DNA from: a virus
Strand: one strand, 5' to 3'
DNA length: 64,000 nucleotides
Virus record (IMG/VR): IMGVR_UViG_3300044712_000991
Location: 1 to 64,000 of that record
This document shows positions 62,621-64,000 of the stretch, piece by piece. The notes under the pieces were generated by a model, which was not told the DNA's origin, did no database searches, and worked only from the letters and a program-made list of their open reading frames with translations. A program made the position numbers and the translations under genes. Within the stretch, counting starts at the first letter, position 1; every line of letters starts with the position of its first letter.

Positions 62621-62940
62621 AACGGGGATACTCCTATAGCTTGGTATGGTTGAATAGAAATGTCACACTCTTCGATGTAATTCAGTACGAGGGGAGTCCG
62701 CGATGACCACGGGTCTCCCGGGCGCACGGTTTTTTCATGCTCGGTGCCACCAAAACGCACCTTGCGGGTGGCGTGGGTCAGATGGATACCAGTCCACGCC
62801 ATACCCTGGTTGCCATCCTCATAGAGGATAGGCTCGACCCCATCCGACAAAATCAGACCGATGAACCCCGATGAACAAGCAGCAATGGCATACTTGCGTG
62901 GTGGTCTCACCACGGTCTCCACATCCTTCTGGATGCTCAT
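62617..62940 (-). CDS. Hypothetical small protein
   Basis: 107 residues; ATG overlaps the previous stop as TGATG. A central CSSGFIGLILSDG segment and the ends GMAWTGIHLTH, CDISIQPYQAIGV. Beta-rich by pattern; no family recognised. Confidence 0.55.
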   Translation of the reverse strand: MSIQKDVETVVRPPRKYAIAACSSGFIGLILSDGVEPILYEDGNQGMAWTGIHLTHATRKVRFGGTEHEKTVRPGDPWSSRTPLVLNYIEECDISIQPYQAIGVSPL

Positions 62941-63290
62941 CAGTTTCGTCCCTTCATACGCTGTGCGACCTTCGCGTAACTCTTTCCTTCCCCATCGGGA
63001 TGCACGAGCGTCACGACGTTCGTGGGCTTACCGAGAGCGAAGGCCATGCCGAGATCGAAATGGCTTCCCTTGCTCTCCACATCCCATATGACATGTACCT
63101 CATCCGCCGCCCTCATGGAATCCAAGTGCTCCACGCAGATGTTGTACCCCGTTGGATCGCCCTGATAGACATCGCGTACCGGGTTGTGCACCGAGTGCCC
63201 CTCGGCCTCTAGAGAGGCGACATAGAGGTCAATCATGCGCTGTACATCGGGCGCAACCCCCCGTACTGGACATATCAGATGAATACGCAT
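62940..63290 (-). CDS. Nucleoside 2-deoxyribosyltransferase-like protein
   Basis: 116 residues, RBS GAGGCA. HLICPVRGV at the start and VHVIWDVESKGSHFDLGMAFALGKP match the Rossmann-like fold of the nucleoside 2-deoxyribosyltransferase family common in phages. The catalytic Glu of true enzymes lies in 'E-x-G-x-A'; here the position is Asp (FDLGMAFA), so activity is doubtful or different. It may cleave nucleotides or sense NAD-like ligands. Confidence 0.6.
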   Translation of the reverse strand: MRIHLICPVRGVAPDVQRMIDLYVASLEAEGHSVHNPVRDVYQGDPTGYNICVEHLDSMRAADEVHVIWDVESKGSHFDLGMAFALGKPTNVVTLVHPDGEGKSYAKVAQRMKGRN

Positions 63291-63297
63291 TCGTGCC

Positions 63298-63468
63298 TCA
63301 TGTAGTTTGTTTTGCGAACATCGAGCGCCACAGCCGTTTTACCGCCCGCGCAACACCCCAACCTTCTAAGCACAGCAAGAGCATGAGGACTCCCCCAAAT
63401 ACTAACGCTATCCAGAAGAGAAACCTCCATTCATCTCCCGCCTTGGTGTTGCCCAGGTCTTCCATCAT
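63298..63468 (-). CDS. Small single-pass membrane protein
   Basis: 56 residues from ATG 63468 (AGGAG directly before, inside the upstream stop). One hydrophobic helix (FLFWIALVFGGVLMLLLCL) followed by a basic tail (RAVKRLWRSMF). Could be a holin-like or other membrane effector, but no lysis gene is near. Function unknown. Confidence 0.55.
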   Translation of the reverse strand: MMEDLGNTKAGDEWRFLFWIALVFGGVLMLLLCLEGWGVARAVKRLWRSMFAKQTT

Positions 63469-63470
63469 AC

Positions 63471-64000
63471 TCACTCCTGTGTGTGAACAACCCACGACTT
63501 GAACGTAGAGGGCTTGGCGAGCACGGAGGTCAGCACCTGCTTCCACGCGGCAATCGTGTTGTCCGTGTGGTAGTTCTTGATGATGTGCTCCCGCCCCTGG
63601 AGACCCAGTCCACGCAGTTTGCCCGCCGCCTTCAGCGTGTACGCCTCCTCCATCGCCGCCTGGATGTCCTCTACGGATGTCCAGTCCTGGTTGATGTACG
63701 GATTGCCCACAACACCGAACAGCGTACGCACGGTGGGCTGAAGAAGAATGCCATTCACCGCACCATCATCGCACACCATCTGCTCCGTCAGACCTCCCGT
63801 GGAGACCGCGATGTTCGGTGTACCGGCCAGTAGGCTTTCCATACACGAGAGACCAAAGCCCTCGTTGTATGCCACGTTCAGCGTCACATCCGCAAGGTTG
63901 TAGAACCTATTCAGATCGCTCACGGAGACCTTGCTGCTGTTGATGATAACGGGGGCCGCGTTGCGCTCCACCTGCTTCATGATCATCCCGAGGTCGAACC
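63471..64000 (-). CDS. Glycosyltransferase, GT4-like, N-terminus beyond window
   Basis: Reading frame is open to the right edge; 176 C-terminal residues are visible. FYNLADVTLNVAYNEGFGLSCMESLLAGTPNIAVSTGG is the GT4 donor-binding region (E-G-F-G-x-x-C-x-E), here given as part of a longer strand-helix run. It ends at 63471, and the membrane protein gene starts within its stop region. Confidence 0.8.
   Translation of the reverse strand, partial: FDLGMIMKQVERNAAPVIINSSKVSVSDLNRFYNLADVTLNVAYNEGFGLSCMESLLAGTPNIAVSTGGLTEQMVCDDGAVNGILLQPTVRTLFGVVGNPYINQDWTSVEDIQAAMEEAYTLKAAGKLRGLGLQGREHIIKNYHTDNTIAAWKQVLTSVLAKPSTFKSWVVHTQE

Overview
The window is a contiguous piece of a large, uncultured-type tailed phage genome (Caudoviricetes). 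It carries a terminase large subunit, portal protein, prohead-type protease, a lysis cassette and a complete phage-style replication and repair set. All 69 genes I support lie on the minus strand and are tightly packed: most neighbours overlap (ATGA, TAATG, TGATG) or lie a few bases apart, and most starts have a Shine-Dalgarno sequence. No gap exceeds 300 bases. I saw no tRNA, rRNA, insertion sequence, integrase or CRISPR array. By eye the G+C content is in the mid-50s percent. The host cannot be named. A transglycosylase overlapping a membrane-anchored coiled-coil protein that ends in an aromatic residue, together with sigma70-like promoters, points to a Gram-negative-type host. The breadth of functions suggests a genome well above 100 kb.

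Layout, from high to low coordinate (the direction of transcription): (1) 48.3-64.0 kb is a glycosylation and small-molecule island. It holds about seven glycosyltransferases, methyltransferases, two radical SAM enzymes, a ketopantoate hydroxymethyltransferase (PanB), a thiamine-diphosphate enzyme of the acetolactate synthase family, a phage metallopeptidase and several small proteins. (2) 36.3-48.3 kb is nucleotide metabolism, transcription and replication: a sigma factor, B12-dependent ribonucleotide reductase, UvsW-like helicase, DnaB-like helicase, primase zinc-binding protein, C39-like peptidase, calcineurin-like phosphoesterase and family A DNA polymerase. (3) 24.2-36.3 kb is repair and recombination: RNA ligase, deoxynucleotidase-like HAD protein, primase catalytic core, bacterial-type RecA, SSB-like protein, PD-(D/E)XK nuclease, a dUTPase-fold membrane protein, an SbcC/Rad50 encoded in pieces, SbcD, and a full-length GroEL. 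A rho-independent terminator at about 23.68 kb closes this block. (4) 0-23.6 kb is virion assembly: large head-associated proteins, putative small and clear large terminase, lysis genes, a 1551-residue multidomain protein, portal, an HAD protein, a phosphoesterase, a prohead protease and the start of another structural gene.

The most unusual parts are the translationally coupled PanB / radical SAM / methyltransferase / TPP-enzyme / radical SAM cassette; two replication and repair enzymes each encoded as separate polypeptides (SbcC cut at its zinc hook, DnaG cut between its zinc-binding and TOPRIM parts); the giant polyvalent-type virion protein; and repeated TTGAYT-17-TATATT promoters placed inside the ends of upstream genes. 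A phage sigma factor at 48 kb suggests a separate late promoter class, for which a weak candidate motif occurs twice exactly and once approximately in the structural region.
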